This document shows, in pieces, positions 34,052 to 42,666 of a stretch of 64,000 nt of DNA. The first letter of the stretch is position 1. Every line of letters starts with the position of its first letter. The notes beneath the pieces were generated by a model. The model was not told the DNA's origin, did not search any database, and saw only the letters and a list, made by a program, of their open reading frames with translations. The DNA comes from DATBGO01 sp963785765 (GTDB taxonomy: Bacteria > Actinomycetota > Actinomycetes > Streptosporangiales > Streptosporangiaceae): positions 1 through 64,000 of the forward strand of contig CAWAWM010000001.1 of assembly GCA_963785765.1 (NCBI GenBank), given 5' to 3'. A program made the position numbers and the translations under genes.

Positions 34052-35389
34052 ATGGCAGGTCAGTGTGGACCGGGCTCCGGGCGCTGGCCGCCGCCCGGTG
34101 CGGGCCATGCTGAGACTGGCGAGGTGCGCGTGACGGCGGCGGGCGAGGAGGCGGAAGCCGCGGCACGAGCAGTGACCTCGGCCGCGCAGGCCGCGCACGC
34201 TGGCGCCCAGGCACTCCGGGTGGCGCCCGGCGATGCCCTGGACGGAGCGCTGAGCGTCATGGCGGCGCTGCTGGAACGGCAGTCAGCCGAGATCATGGAT
34301 GCTAACGCCGCGGACGTGGGCGCGGCGCGCGCCGAGGGCCTCGCTGACGCCGTGGTTGACCGGCTGATGCTTGACCGCGACCGGATACGCGGCATCTCAG
34401 CCCAGCTCCGTGAGCTCGCGCGAGTGCCTGCCGAGCCGGCTCAGTTTCAGGTCCGCGATCTGCCCGGCGATCTCGAGCTGTGGGAACGGCGCAGGCCGGT
34501 CGGCGTGATCGGCGCGAACTTCGAGGCCAGGCCCAACGTCGTGGCGGACATCGCATCGCAGCTGATCAAGTCGCGCAACGCGGGCGTGCTGCGGACCGGG
34601 TCCACCGCGCTGCGGTCGGCCAGTGCGCTCGTCGACCAGGTCGTTGGTCCCGCCTTGCGCGACACCGGGCTCGACCCGGGGGCCATCCAGCTGCTCAGGT
34701 ATCCCGGCCGCGAGAGCGCGTTCGCCCTGGTGCGGCAGCCGCGGCTGATCCCGCTCGTCATACTGCGCGGCAGCGGCGCCAGCACCAGGGCGCTGGCGCA
34801 CGAAGCGGCGCTGCATGGGGTCAGGACGCTGGCGCATGCCGACGGCGGCGCCGTCGTCTACGTTGACCTGGCTGCCGACGAAAGCCTGGCCCTGGCGCTG
34901 ATCGAGAGCAGCCTGGACCGGCTGGGCGTGTGCAACAGGCTGAACCTGCTGCTCGTCCACCGCGAGAAGTGGGATACCGTGGTCCCGCTCGTTACGGATC
35001 TTGCTGAGCGCTTGAACATCAGCCTGTCGCTGCCGCCACACGCCCACCCGCTCGGCCATGAGTGGGCCCTGGATACCGGGCGCGAGGCCACGATCACTGT
35101 CGCCGAGGCGGCCAGCGCGCAGGATGCCGCCCAGATCGCGAACACCGAGACGTCCGGCCTGGCCGCGTCGGTTGTGACCGCCGACGAGCAGGCAGCGAAC
35201 CGGTTCCTGGATGGCTACGCGGGCAGCGGCGCGTTCTGGAACGCCAGCCCGCGCCTGCTCGACGGCTTCAAGCTGCTCGCCGTGCCGGAGACTGGGATCA
35301 ACATTGACGTCGTTCCCGGGCCGCGCGGCCCGGTCACGTTCAGGGACCTGCACCTGCGGCAGTATGCCGTGGTGCCCAGGGTGAGCTAG
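34052..35389 (+). CDS. Divergent ProA-like gamma-glutamyl-phosphate reductase
   Basis: This 445-residue aldehyde-dehydrogenase-superfamily protein resembles ProA. It keeps the N-terminal helix region DANAADVGAARAEGLADAVVDRL, RRPVGVIGANFEARPNV, the catalytic Cys in GVCNRLNLLLVH and the C-terminal WNASPRLLDGF. The normal ProA ending (GLGAEIGISTDK and an RGP-MGL motif) is replaced by KLLAVPETGINIDVVPGPRG. ATG 34052 has the best ribosome site; GTG 34130 is an alternative that removes a low-complexity start. Housekeeping ProA reduces glutamyl phosphate for proline. The divergence and pairing with a ProB-like kinase suggest a specialised acyl-phosphate reduction. Confidence 0.82.
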   Translation: MAGQCGPGSGRWPPPGAGHAETGEVRVTAAGEEAEAAARAVTSAAQAAHAGAQALRVAPGDALDGALSVMAALLERQSAEIMDANAADVGAARAEGLADAVVDRLMLDRDRIRGISAQLRELARVPAEPAQFQVRDLPGDLELWERRRPVGVIGANFEARPNVVADIASQLIKSRNAGVLRTGSTALRSASALVDQVVGPALRDTGLDPGAIQLLRYPGRESAFALVRQPRLIPLVILRGSGASTRALAHEAALHGVRTLAHADGGAVVYVDLAADESLALALIESSLDRLGVCNRLNLLLVHREKWDTVVPLVTDLAERLNISLSLPPHAHPLGHEWALDTGREATITVAEAASAQDAAQIANTETSGLAASVVTADEQAANRFLDGYAGSGAFWNASPRLLDGFKLLAVPETGINIDVVPGPRGPVTFRDLHLRQYAVVPRVS

Positions 35390-35417
35390 ACGGCCGCCAC
35401 GCGGTCGGCCCTCGGCG

Positions 35418-37019
35418 TCAGCGAGCTGGCGGGTAGACGACGAGTGATTCTCTGTGCACTGCGTGAATGTTCCTGAACGTCCGGCGGGCGGCAGGTTCGG
35501 TGGGCACATGGCCGTGCATGAACCCGCCGTCCAGCAGGATCGCAGCACACAGCTGCGGCTGGGCCAGCATGAACGAGTCGGCAAGCTCGGCAATCCGGTC
35601 CGCGGACGAAGCCGCCAGCTGCGCCAGCGCTTCCTTGCTCGCCGTGGAGCTAGCTGCGGCCAGTTCGCGGCCATCCTCGAACTTGCCCGGGTCGGTCAGC
35701 GCGGCCACCGCGGCCGCGCGGTCGCCGGGTCCGGTGTCGGCCGGTGACACCGGCGCGTGCCGCAGCCGCAACAGTATCGCGACGGCACAGGCCACCTGCT
35801 GCGGCGACAGGGCACGCAGCAGCCGGAGGATGCTCGACGGCAGGGCCACCGAGCCGCGGCCGATCAGCCGTTCAGGATGACGGACGTCCAGCAGATCCAC
35901 GACCGAGCCGGCGGCGAACTCGCCGTCCACGCGCTTGACGCCCGACAGGAACAGCGTGCTCCCGCTACGCAGGCTCTGCTCGGCCTCTTTGTTGACATAG
36001 ATCGAGCCCGCCGAGTAGGCGATGCCGCCGATCCAGCGCTGCGATGGCTCCAGGCTGCTGCGGGCCGCGCGGACGACCGTCCCCAGCCTGGCCCGCGGGT
36101 TGATGCTCCTGGACACGACGTCAGGCTCCCGGGCCGAGCCGATGACGCACTCGATGCCGCAGCAGGCGGCCCGGGCCGCGGCGCTGAGCTTGGAACCCAT
36201 CCCGCCGCGCCCGATGCCGTCCGTCGTGATGCGCACCGCCCGCGCCTCGTCGGGGGTGAGCCTGGCGATCCGGTCACTGAGAGTCGAGTCCCGGTAGGCA
36301 GCTCGGACGTCGGTCAGGAACAGCAGCCGCGAAGCCTGCGCCGCGACTGAAATCGCGACGGCGACCTGGTCGTTGTCGAGTGCGGACAGCGGATCCGTTG
36401 CATCGTTGCCATTCACGATGGGAAGCAGGCCACGGCCGAGGGCCTCGTCCAGCAGACTGCCGAGGTCACCCATGGCCCTCGCGGAGGCCAGGTCACTGCG
36501 GGACACGAGGATCTGGCCTACCTCGATCCCGACGGCCGCGGCCAGCTGACGGTACATCGCCATCAGGGCGGGCTGGCCTACCGACGCCGGCAGTGCCATC
36601 TCGATAGCCTGCGGCATCGGTTCGGCGCTCTCGTACCGCCGGAGCGTCTCCTGCAGGGAGCCGATGAGCCGGTCGTAATCACCGACCGTGGCGGCACTGG
36701 CCGCCACGTCTGCGCCGGCTGCCCCGTCTGCGCTGCTGACTTGGCCAGCGGCCGGCTGCCCGACGTCGGCGGCCGCCCGCATCGAGGACCTGACCGAGCC
36801 GACCAGCGCGCGAAGCGCAGGTGCCGCTCCGGCGGTCGGGCCCTCGAAGGCCAGCAGCCGCCGGCCCAGGCGCGCCGCTCCGGAAGTCACCAGGATGATC
36901 TCGTGTCCGGCTCGCTGCGCCGCTGCGATCTGGGCTACCAGGCCGGCGATGACGTCAAGCGCCAGCCCATCGCCGCTGGCGATGGAGCTTGAGCCGAGCT
37001 TGATTACCTGTCTGGTCAC
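35418..37019 (-). CDS. Divergent ProB-like glutamate 5-kinase with PUA and extra C-terminal domain
   Basis: Starting at GTG 37019 (VTRQVIKLGSSSIAS), this 533-residue protein has an amino-acid-kinase domain with VTSGAARLGRR, LPIVNGNDA, LDNDQVAVA and DGIGRGGMGSKLSAA, then a PUA domain (around YVNKEAEQSLRSGSTLF). It is far longer than the usual 370 residues. About 60 Ala/Ser-rich residues are inserted after the TSGA loop, and about 150 residues follow the PUA. Its 3' end faces the ProA-like gene with only 28 bases between. It should phosphorylate a carboxylate for that reductase; the substrate may not be free glutamate. Confidence 0.82.
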   Translation of the reverse strand: MTRQVIKLGSSSIASGDGLALDVIAGLVAQIAAAQRAGHEIILVTSGAARLGRRLLAFEGPTAGAAPALRALVGSVRSSMRAAADVGQPAAGQVSSADGAAGADVAASAATVGDYDRLIGSLQETLRRYESAEPMPQAIEMALPASVGQPALMAMYRQLAAAVGIEVGQILVSRSDLASARAMGDLGSLLDEALGRGLLPIVNGNDATDPLSALDNDQVAVAISVAAQASRLLFLTDVRAAYRDSTLSDRIARLTPDEARAVRITTDGIGRGGMGSKLSAAARAACCGIECVIGSAREPDVVSRSINPRARLGTVVRAARSSLEPSQRWIGGIAYSAGSIYVNKEAEQSLRSGSTLFLSGVKRVDGEFAAGSVVDLLDVRHPERLIGRGSVALPSSILRLLRALSPQQVACAVAILLRLRHAPVSPADTGPGDRAAAVAALTDPGKFEDGRELAAASSTASKEALAQLAASSADRIAELADSFMLAQPQLCAAILLDGGFMHGHVPTEPAARRTFRNIHAVHRESLVVYPPAR

Positions 37020-37143
37020 GGACAACTCACGACATAGAGGGCGCTCTGGATGGGCCAACGGTGAGAGGAACTGCATGCCGTGCAGCCGCGCGTGCACACG
37101 CTACCACGGCGTTAGCCGGCCCCTCGACCGCCGGCCTGGTGAC

Positions 37144-38931
37144 CTATGCGGCGAGGCTCGCGTAGCGGCCCTGATCGGCGATGAGACTGGTATGGGTGCC
37201 GGCTTCGACGACGTGGCCATGATCAAGGACGACGATCTGGTCGGCTTCGCGCACGGTGGAGAGCCGGTGGGCGATGGTGATGGTGGTGCGGCCCCGGGCG
37301 AGGACGTCGAACGCCGCCTGCACGGCACGCTCGGTCTCGGTGTCCAGAGCACTGGTGGCCTCATCCAGGACGAGCACGCGCGGGTCGCGCAGCAGGGTGC
37401 GGGCGATGGCAATGCGCTGTTTCTCGCCGCCGGAGAATCGATGCCCCCGGGAGCCGACCATGGTCTGGTAGCCGTCGGGCAGCCCGGCGATGAGGTCGTG
37501 GATCTGGGCTGCGCGGGCCGCGTCCTCGATCTCGGCGTCGGTGGCATCGGGCTTGGCGTAGCGCAGGTTCTCCCGCACCGTGGTGTGCAGCAGGTACGTC
37601 TCCTGGCTGACCACGCCCACGATGGCGGCGAGGTCGGCGAGCCTCAGGTCGCGGATGTCGATGCCGTCGATAAGGACACGGCCGCTGGTGGGGTCGTACA
37701 GGCGGGCGATCAGTGACGCGAGGGTGGTCTTGCCTGATCCGGTCTCGCCGACGACGGCTAGCGTGCTGCCGGCCGGCACGTCCAGGTCGACGCCGGTAAC
37801 GGCGGGCTGGCCCGCTCCGGGGTAGCTGAAGCTGACGTCCGCAAAGCGGAGGTGGCCGGCGGTCCTGGCCGGGTTGATCTCGACCGGATGGACCGGATCG
37901 GCGATCTCGACGCGCAGGTCGAGGTATTCGAAGATCCGCGCGAACAGGGCCAGCGAGCTGACCACGGAGACGCTGGTGTTGAGCAGGCCGGTCACGGGCC
38001 GGAACAGGCTGTTCTGCAGGGTGGTGAAGGCGATCAGCGTGCCGATGGTCATCGTGCCTGCGGTGATCGGCAGGCCAGCGGCGAGGTAGATGATCGCGGG
38101 GATCGCGGCGAAGATGACGCTCAGTGAGGCCATCCGCCAGCGCCCGGCCAGTTGGGAACGCAGCTCCAGGTCGATCAGGCGGGCCGAGGAGGCGGTGAAG
38201 CGCTGCACCAGAGACGGGCTGGTGCCCATGGTCTTGGCCAGCTGCACACCGTTGATCGACAGTCCCTCCTCGATGGTGACGTTGAGGTCGGCGAGTTCGC
38301 GCTGCTGCTGCGTGGTGATGGCCCGGCGCATCCGGGCGACCTTGCGGGTCAGGTAGATAGCCGGCGGCATGACGACCAGCGAGATGAGCGAGAGCTGCGG
38401 CGACATGACGACCATGGCGACGGCCGTCGCCACCGAGGTGGTGAGGTTGGCGGCGATCGAGGTCGCGGTCGAGGTCACGACGGCTTCCATGCCGCCGATG
38501 TCGTTGGTGATGCGGGACTGGATCTCGCCGGTGCGGGTGTGCGTGAAAAAGGCTACGGACTGCTGCTGCAGATGCGCGAAGACGCTGGTGCGCAGCCCGT
38601 GCATGACCTGCTGGCCGACCTTGGTGCTGATCCAGGTCTGGATTACCCCGAAGGCCGATGTGATGGCGGCGACGGCGACCATGCCGGCCACCAGCAAGAC
38701 CAGCAGCCGCAGGTTCCTGGTCGGCAGGGCCGTGTCGATGACGGCGCGGAGCAGGAACGGTGACGCCAGCCCGACGACGGAGGAGGCGGCGATGATGACC
38801 GTGACGATGGCCAGCTGCCACCGGTACGGGGTGAACAGCCGCCCGATGCGGCGCAGGGACACCTCACGTGCCTGCGCCTTCTCCGCGGCCGTGACGGTTC
38901 TCGGACCGCGGGAGCGGCCAGGGTTACTCAT
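37144..38931 (-). CDS. ABC exporter, fused membrane and ATPase domains
   Basis: This 595-residue half-transporter has six helices in residues 30-320. The ATPase domain shows Walker A VGETGSGKT, Q-loop VSQETYLLH, signature FSGGEKQR, Walker B VLVLDEATSALD and H-loop IAHRLS. It fits the multidrug/lipid exporter group that works as a homodimer. ATG 38931 is preferred over an upstream TTG; no strong ribosome site precedes it. It is divergent from a MarR regulator with a 21-bp palindrome between them, so MarR repression relieved by a drug-like ligand is likely. Confidence 0.92.
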   Translation of the reverse strand: MSNPGRSRGPRTVTAAEKAQAREVSLRRIGRLFTPYRWQLAIVTVIIAASSVVGLASPFLLRAVIDTALPTRNLRLLVLLVAGMVAVAAITSAFGVIQTWISTKVGQQVMHGLRTSVFAHLQQQSVAFFTHTRTGEIQSRITNDIGGMEAVVTSTATSIAANLTTSVATAVAMVVMSPQLSLISLVVMPPAIYLTRKVARMRRAITTQQQRELADLNVTIEEGLSINGVQLAKTMGTSPSLVQRFTASSARLIDLELRSQLAGRWRMASLSVIFAAIPAIIYLAAGLPITAGTMTIGTLIAFTTLQNSLFRPVTGLLNTSVSVVSSLALFARIFEYLDLRVEIADPVHPVEINPARTAGHLRFADVSFSYPGAGQPAVTGVDLDVPAGSTLAVVGETGSGKTTLASLIARLYDPTSGRVLIDGIDIRDLRLADLAAIVGVVSQETYLLHTTVRENLRYAKPDATDAEIEDAARAAQIHDLIAGLPDGYQTMVGSRGHRFSGGEKQRIAIARTLLRDPRVLVLDEATSALDTETERAVQAAFDVLARGRTTITIAHRLSTVREADQIVVLDHGHVVEAGTHTSLIADQGRYASLAA

Positions 38932-39028
38932 AGTTCGATTCGTGGACGGTGACTCCAAGAGGCGGCTCGATTCTGTCGGGGTAGGGCTCGCGCGGAGGTC
39001 GCGGCGGACCCGGAAGTCTATTGCTGAG

Positions 39029-39049
39029 GTAACCTCAACATGAGGTTAC
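39029..39049. promoter_or_regulatory. MarR operator between ABC exporter and marR
   Basis: GTAACCTCA and TGAGGTTAC form a perfect 9-bp inverted repeat around ACA. A further TGAGGT half-site overlaps at 39025-39030, giving two nested dyads. The element lies 28 bases before the MarR start and 98 bases before the exporter start, as expected for a shared autoregulated operator. Confidence 0.72.
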
Positions 39050-39076
39050 AACAGGAGTTGCTGATAAGCTATTCCG

Positions 39077-39523
39077 GTGACCCAAGATCGCGACGCCACG
39101 GGTCAGCCTGACGCTGGCGGTGACGAGACGCTGTCGGAGGTGTTCTGGTCCGTCGCGCGTCAGCTTCGGCACACTTCCCAGGAGATTCTCGCCCCCTGGG
39201 ACATCACTCCCTCTCAGTTGCGGGCGCTGCGCGTGCTCATGCGCCGGGGAGAAATGCGGCTGTCGGAGCTTTCGGATCAGTTGCGGATCGCGGCTCGCTC
39301 GGCGACCGAGGTAGTCGATGGCCTGGAGGCCCGGGCCCTGGTGGAGCGGCGCCCCGACGCAGATGACCGGCGGGCCACCCTGGTCGCGCTGACTGAGGAG
39401 GGCCTCAGCGTTCTGGACGCGATCCGCGCGGCCCGTGGCACCGAGACCGAACGGGCCTTCGGCCGGCTCAGCCAGGCCGACCGCGCCGACCTGGTCCGCA
39501 TCCTCCGCAAGCTCCGTGGCTAG
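39077..39523 (+). CDS. MarR-family transcriptional regulator
   Basis: This 148-residue winged-helix protein has MarR features: N-terminal dimer helix (LSEVFWSVARQLRHTSQ), recognition region MRLSELSDQLRIAARSATEVVDGLEARALV and the wing RRPDADDRRATLVALTEEG. It begins with GTG. TAAGCT ends seven bases upstream and no ribosome site is close, so it is probably leaderless. It should repress itself and the divergent exporter through the palindrome at 39029-39049. Confidence 0.92.
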   Translation: MTQDRDATGQPDAGGDETLSEVFWSVARQLRHTSQEILAPWDITPSQLRALRVLMRRGEMRLSELSDQLRIAARSATEVVDGLEARALVERRPDADDRRATLVALTEEGLSVLDAIRAARGTETERAFGRLSQADRADLVRILRKLRG

Positions 39524-39566
39524 CCGCTGGCCTCCGGCCACCGCCTAGTCGGCGGCCGCACGTGAC

Positions 39567-39601
39567 GGCAGGCCTGGGGGCCGGGGCCCGCCAGGCCTGC
39601 C
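39567..39601 (+). terminator. Terminator hairpin of marR
   Basis: GGCAGGCCTGG (39567-39577) pairs with CCAGGCCTGCC (39591-39601), an 11-bp perfect stem with a GC-rich loop. It lies 43 bases past the MarR stop and faces the small His-rich frame on the other strand. Confidence 0.6.
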
Positions 39602-39700
39602 TGGGTAGAGCGTGAGCACGCCGCGTCCGCCAAGTGAGCGCTCGTCTGGGCACAGCACGGCTCGGCCGAGCCGGTGTCCAGCCCGCTTTCGGCGGTAGGC

Positions 39701-39784
39701 CTAGGCGTACGGATTGCAGCGGTGCAGCCACTCGTGCAGGCGAGCAGCGACGTGGTGACCGTGAGAATGATGACGGGTACGCAT
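39701..39784 (-). CDS. Possible 27-residue His-rich peptide
   Basis: ATG 39784 has a near-ideal GGAGG site eight bases upstream and opens MRTRHHSHGHH, then VAARLHEWLHRCNPYA and a TAG stop. The peptide has seven His, one Cys and an amphipathic helix. The ribosome site is better than for most genes here, which supports translation. It could be a metal-binding peptide or a leader peptide. The length is too short for confident homology. Confidence 0.4.
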   Translation of the reverse strand: MRTRHHSHGHHVAARLHEWLHRCNPYA

Positions 39785-39849
39785 TTTGATCGCCTCCTCT
39801 CCCGGTTGAGCCTTTCTTTCAGGATGTGCCGCACTTAATCCGCATGCTA

Positions 39850-39863
39850 GTGACGAACGTCAC
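39850..39863. promoter_or_regulatory. GTGACG-AA-CGTCAC inverted repeat
   Basis: This 6-bp inverted repeat with a two-base centre lies upstream of the His-rich peptide frame and just beyond the MmcQ stop codon. It could be an operator for the short transcript. No regulator is linked to it. Confidence 0.3.
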
Positions 39864-39887
39864 CCAGCCGGCGCCAAGACTGAAGCA

Positions 39888-40247
39888 TCAGGGGCCGGGC
39901 GAGCCGGCCAGGTAAGCGGCGGCGGCGCGCTTGGATACGCACATGCACCAGGCGTCGACGACCAGCTCCCGCAGCTCGGCCTGATCGAGAGCGGCCAGCC
40001 AGGTTCGGACCCAGCTGTAGCGCTCGTCGGACTTGATCGGCATGAAGAATTTCTCGGGTTCGGCGGCGATCAGCGCCGCGCGTTCTTCCTTGGGGAAGCC
40101 GAACCCCATGGCGGCCTCATCGGGGGAGAGGGAGACATAGACGATCCGGCCGACCCGGAACTTCACCCGGTCTCGGACCAGGCCCTCCTCCGTCCTGGGG
40201 AGCGACAGCGCCACCCGGCGGACGTCCTGCGCGGTGACCATCAGCAT
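39888..40247 (-). CDS. MmcQ/YjbR-family protein
   Basis: This 119-residue protein matches the MmcQ/YjbR family, a double-wing DNA-binding-like fold: VRRVALSLPRTEEG, VKFRVGRIVYVSLSPDEAAMGF, LIAAEPEKFFM and WVRTWLAALDQAELREL. The cellular role of these proteins is not known. Start ATG 40247 follows AAAGGG closely; ATG 40241 is equally possible. It lies 18 bases beyond the RCC1 gene stop on the same strand. Confidence 0.85.
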   Translation of the reverse strand: MLMVTAQDVRRVALSLPRTEEGLVRDRVKFRVGRIVYVSLSPDEAAMGFGFPKEERAALIAAEPEKFFMPIKSDERYSWVRTWLAALDQAELRELVVDAWCMCVSKRAAAAYLAGSPGP

Positions 40248-40265
40248 CAGCCCTTTCGGCTCCGC

Positions 40266-42380
40266 TTAACAGGTCAGTCGAACACGGCGATCCGTGCCGC
40301 GCCATCGCTTTTCCGGTCGGCTCGCCGTCCTGGGCCGGTGCGGATACCTAGCCGGCGGGCGGCGCAGGCATGACGACCGGGGCGCCGACGAGTTCCCGCC
40401 GCAGACCGCTAACCGCGGCGGGCGGCCGGCGACCCGGCCGTCCCCGATGGCGGCCGCTGGCAGCCGCCATTGCTGGTTGGCGCCACCGTTGCAGGTGTAG
40501 ATCTCCGCCTGGATGCCGTCGGCGGTGTCGTACCTCGGGTCGTCCAGGCACTTCCCCGAGACCGGGTTGACCAGGGTGCCGCCGGCCGGCCGCCATTGCT
40601 GGTTGGCGCCGCCAGTGCAGGTCCACAGTTCAACCGGCGCCCGGTTGGTCTTCTCGTCACGGTAGATGTCCATGCACTTGCCGTTGATGCGGAGCGTGCT
40701 GCCGGGCCCGATGGTCCAGCGCTGGGCGGCGGTCCCGGCACAGCTCCACATCACGATCTGCGTGTCGTTCGCGGCGGAGTCGTGGTTGTCCTGCAGGCAG
40801 GTGCCCGGCCGGTAACCCGAGACGATGGGACCGGCCGGCTGGCCGGTCTGCGGGGTGACGACGGCAGCTGAACTGGCGCCTGAATTACCGACCGTGCTGC
40901 GGGCGATGACGGTAACGCTGTACCTGGTGCCGTTGCTGAGCCCGGTGATCGTGCAGGTGGTGGCGGTGGTCATGCAGGCCGCGCCACCGGGAGAGGCGGT
41001 CGCGGTATAGCCGGTCAGGGTGCCGCCGTCCAGGCTGGCCGGGGCGGTCCAGGACACCGTGGCCGCCTTGTCACCGGGAACGGCAGTGACCCTGGCGGGC
41101 GCCTGCGGCCCCACCAGCACCGGAACGTCACTCGCCGCGCCGCGGTCGTCGCCGAGATCGCCTTGGTTGTTGTCGCCCCAGCAGTAGATGGCGCCGGTGT
41201 CATCGGCGGCGCAGGCGTGAAAGGCGCCGGCCGCGACCTGAGTCAGGAACTTGCCGGCCAGCGCACCCCGGTTATCCACCGCGACCGGGACCACGGAGCT
41301 GACGGTGCTGCCGTCGCCGAGCTCGCCATAGGTGTTGTCACCCCAGCAGTAAGCCGTGCCGGTCATGGCCAGCGCGCACGTGGCACCGAGGCCGGCCGAT
41401 ATCTGAGCGAGGGGGTGGCCGGCCAGCGCACCGCGGGCGTCGACGGCGACCGGAACGCTGGAGGTCTCGGTGCTGCCCAGCGGGCCAGAGCCCCAGCAGT
41501 AGGCGGCGCCTGCGGTGTCCAGGGCGCATCCGTACGACCACCCGGCGGAGATCTGGGTGAGGGTCTTGCCGGCCAGCGCGCCGGTGGTTCTGACCGGCAC
41601 CGGGACGCTGGAGTAGTCGCCGTCGCTTCCGCCCTGCCCGTCGCCGAGCTCCCAGGTGGAGTTGTCGCCCCAGCAGTAAGCGGCGCCGGCGGTGTCCAGC
41701 GCACAGCTATCTTCATAGCCCGCGGAGATCTGGGTGAGTTTCCGGCCGGCCAGCGCGCCCTTGGTATACACGGCCACCGGGCTGCTGGAGCTGGCGGTAG
41801 TTCCGTCGCCGACCTCGCCGAAGTCATTGTCGCCCCAGCAGTAAGCGGCGCCGGCGGTGTCCAGCGCGCATGCGCCGTCACTGCCGGTACTGATCTGGGC
41901 GATCTGCTGGCCGGCCAGCGCACCGTGAGTGGCCACGGCCACCGGGACGGCGGAGCTGGCTGCGCTGCTCCCGTCGCCGAGCGCGCCGTCGTAGTTGCTG
42001 CCCCAGCAGTAGGCCGTGCCGGTGCTGTCCAGCGCGCAGGTATCCAGGCCGCCGCCGCCGCCCGCGCTGATCTCGGTGAGTTTCTTGCCCGCCAGCGCTC
42101 CGGCCGTCGTTACCGGGACCGGCACGCTGGAGTTAGTGGTGCTGCCATCGCCAAGCTGTCCGTAGTCGTTCTCGCCCCAGCAGTAAGCCCGGCCGTTTTC
42201 GAGCGCGCAGGAGTGGGCATTTCCGGCCGCGATCCCGGCCGCTGCCTGGGACTGCGCGATAGCAGCCTGCGGCATCAGCGAGCCCAGGATGACCGCGAGC
42301 GGGATGAGCGCCGCGCCCGCGAACCGCCGCCGTCCGCGTCGCGGCCGCGCCCGATTTACCGTCATCGTCCGGGCTGACAT
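40266..42380 (-). CDS. Secreted RCC1-repeat, fibronectin III and ricin-lectin protein
   Basis: This 704-residue exported protein has a signal peptide (basic RARPRRGRRRF, then GAALIPLAVILGSLM and cleavage near AIAQ). Seven RCC1-type repeats follow, each with a CALD...AYCWGDN core and a Cys pair, forming a disulfide-rich beta-propeller. A fibronectin type III domain (about 450-540) and a ricin-type lectin with repeated QQW motifs (about 550-660) complete it. The final 45 residues are Arg/Pro-rich and may be read-through. RCC1 propellers bind proteins and ricin domains bind carbohydrates, so it probably acts on the cell surface or extracellular glycans. GAGGCGG precedes ATG 42380. Confidence 0.87.
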   Translation of the reverse strand: MSARTMTVNRARPRRGRRRFAGAALIPLAVILGSLMPQAAIAQSQAAAGIAAGNAHSCALENGRAYCWGENDYGQLGDGSTTNSSVPVPVTTAGALAGKKLTEISAGGGGGLDTCALDSTGTAYCWGSNYDGALGDGSSAASSAVPVAVATHGALAGQQIAQISTGSDGACALDTAGAAYCWGDNDFGEVGDGTTASSSSPVAVYTKGALAGRKLTQISAGYEDSCALDTAGAAYCWGDNSTWELGDGQGGSDGDYSSVPVPVRTTGALAGKTLTQISAGWSYGCALDTAGAAYCWGSGPLGSTETSSVPVAVDARGALAGHPLAQISAGLGATCALAMTGTAYCWGDNTYGELGDGSTVSSVVPVAVDNRGALAGKFLTQVAAGAFHACAADDTGAIYCWGDNNQGDLGDDRGAASDVPVLVGPQAPARVTAVPGDKAATVSWTAPASLDGGTLTGYTATASPGGAACMTTATTCTITGLSNGTRYSVTVIARSTVGNSGASSAAVVTPQTGQPAGPIVSGYRPGTCLQDNHDSAANDTQIVMWSCAGTAAQRWTIGPGSTLRINGKCMDIYRDEKTNRAPVELWTCTGGANQQWRPAGGTLVNPVSGKCLDDPRYDTADGIQAEIYTCNGGANQQWRLPAAAIGDGRVAGRPPRLAVCGGNSSAPRSSCLRRPPARYPHRPRTASRPEKRWRGTDRRVRLTC

Positions 42381-42666
42381 AGTTACCGCCTCTTCTCGCG
42401 GAACGCCGACCCGTAGGACCATACTACTGTCAGTAACGCCTCGGAACACATAGTGAGCAAGCTGTCCGAGCCAGGCGGCGAGTACGGGCGCGGATTTCCG
42501 CCAGCACGGTGTTATCTTCCGCGGTGTTATCTTGGGCGTCGGTTACGGTATCGGCGACAGCGCCGTGAAGTCCGGTGCGGATTTCGTGAAAGCGGGCACC
42601 GACCTCGCGCACGGGCGGAGCATTATTGGGACAGCATTTTCTGAGCGCGCGGCCGGCGGCACGACG
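42381..42666. promoter_or_regulatory. Divergent promoter region with direct repeats
   Basis: CGGTGTTATCTT occurs twice, at 42507-42518 and 42523-42534, 16 bases apart, between the divergent RCC1 and membrane-protein genes. It may be a regulator site. Frames across the region lack ribosome sites, although a TTG start at 42532 would extend the next gene. Confidence 0.35.
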
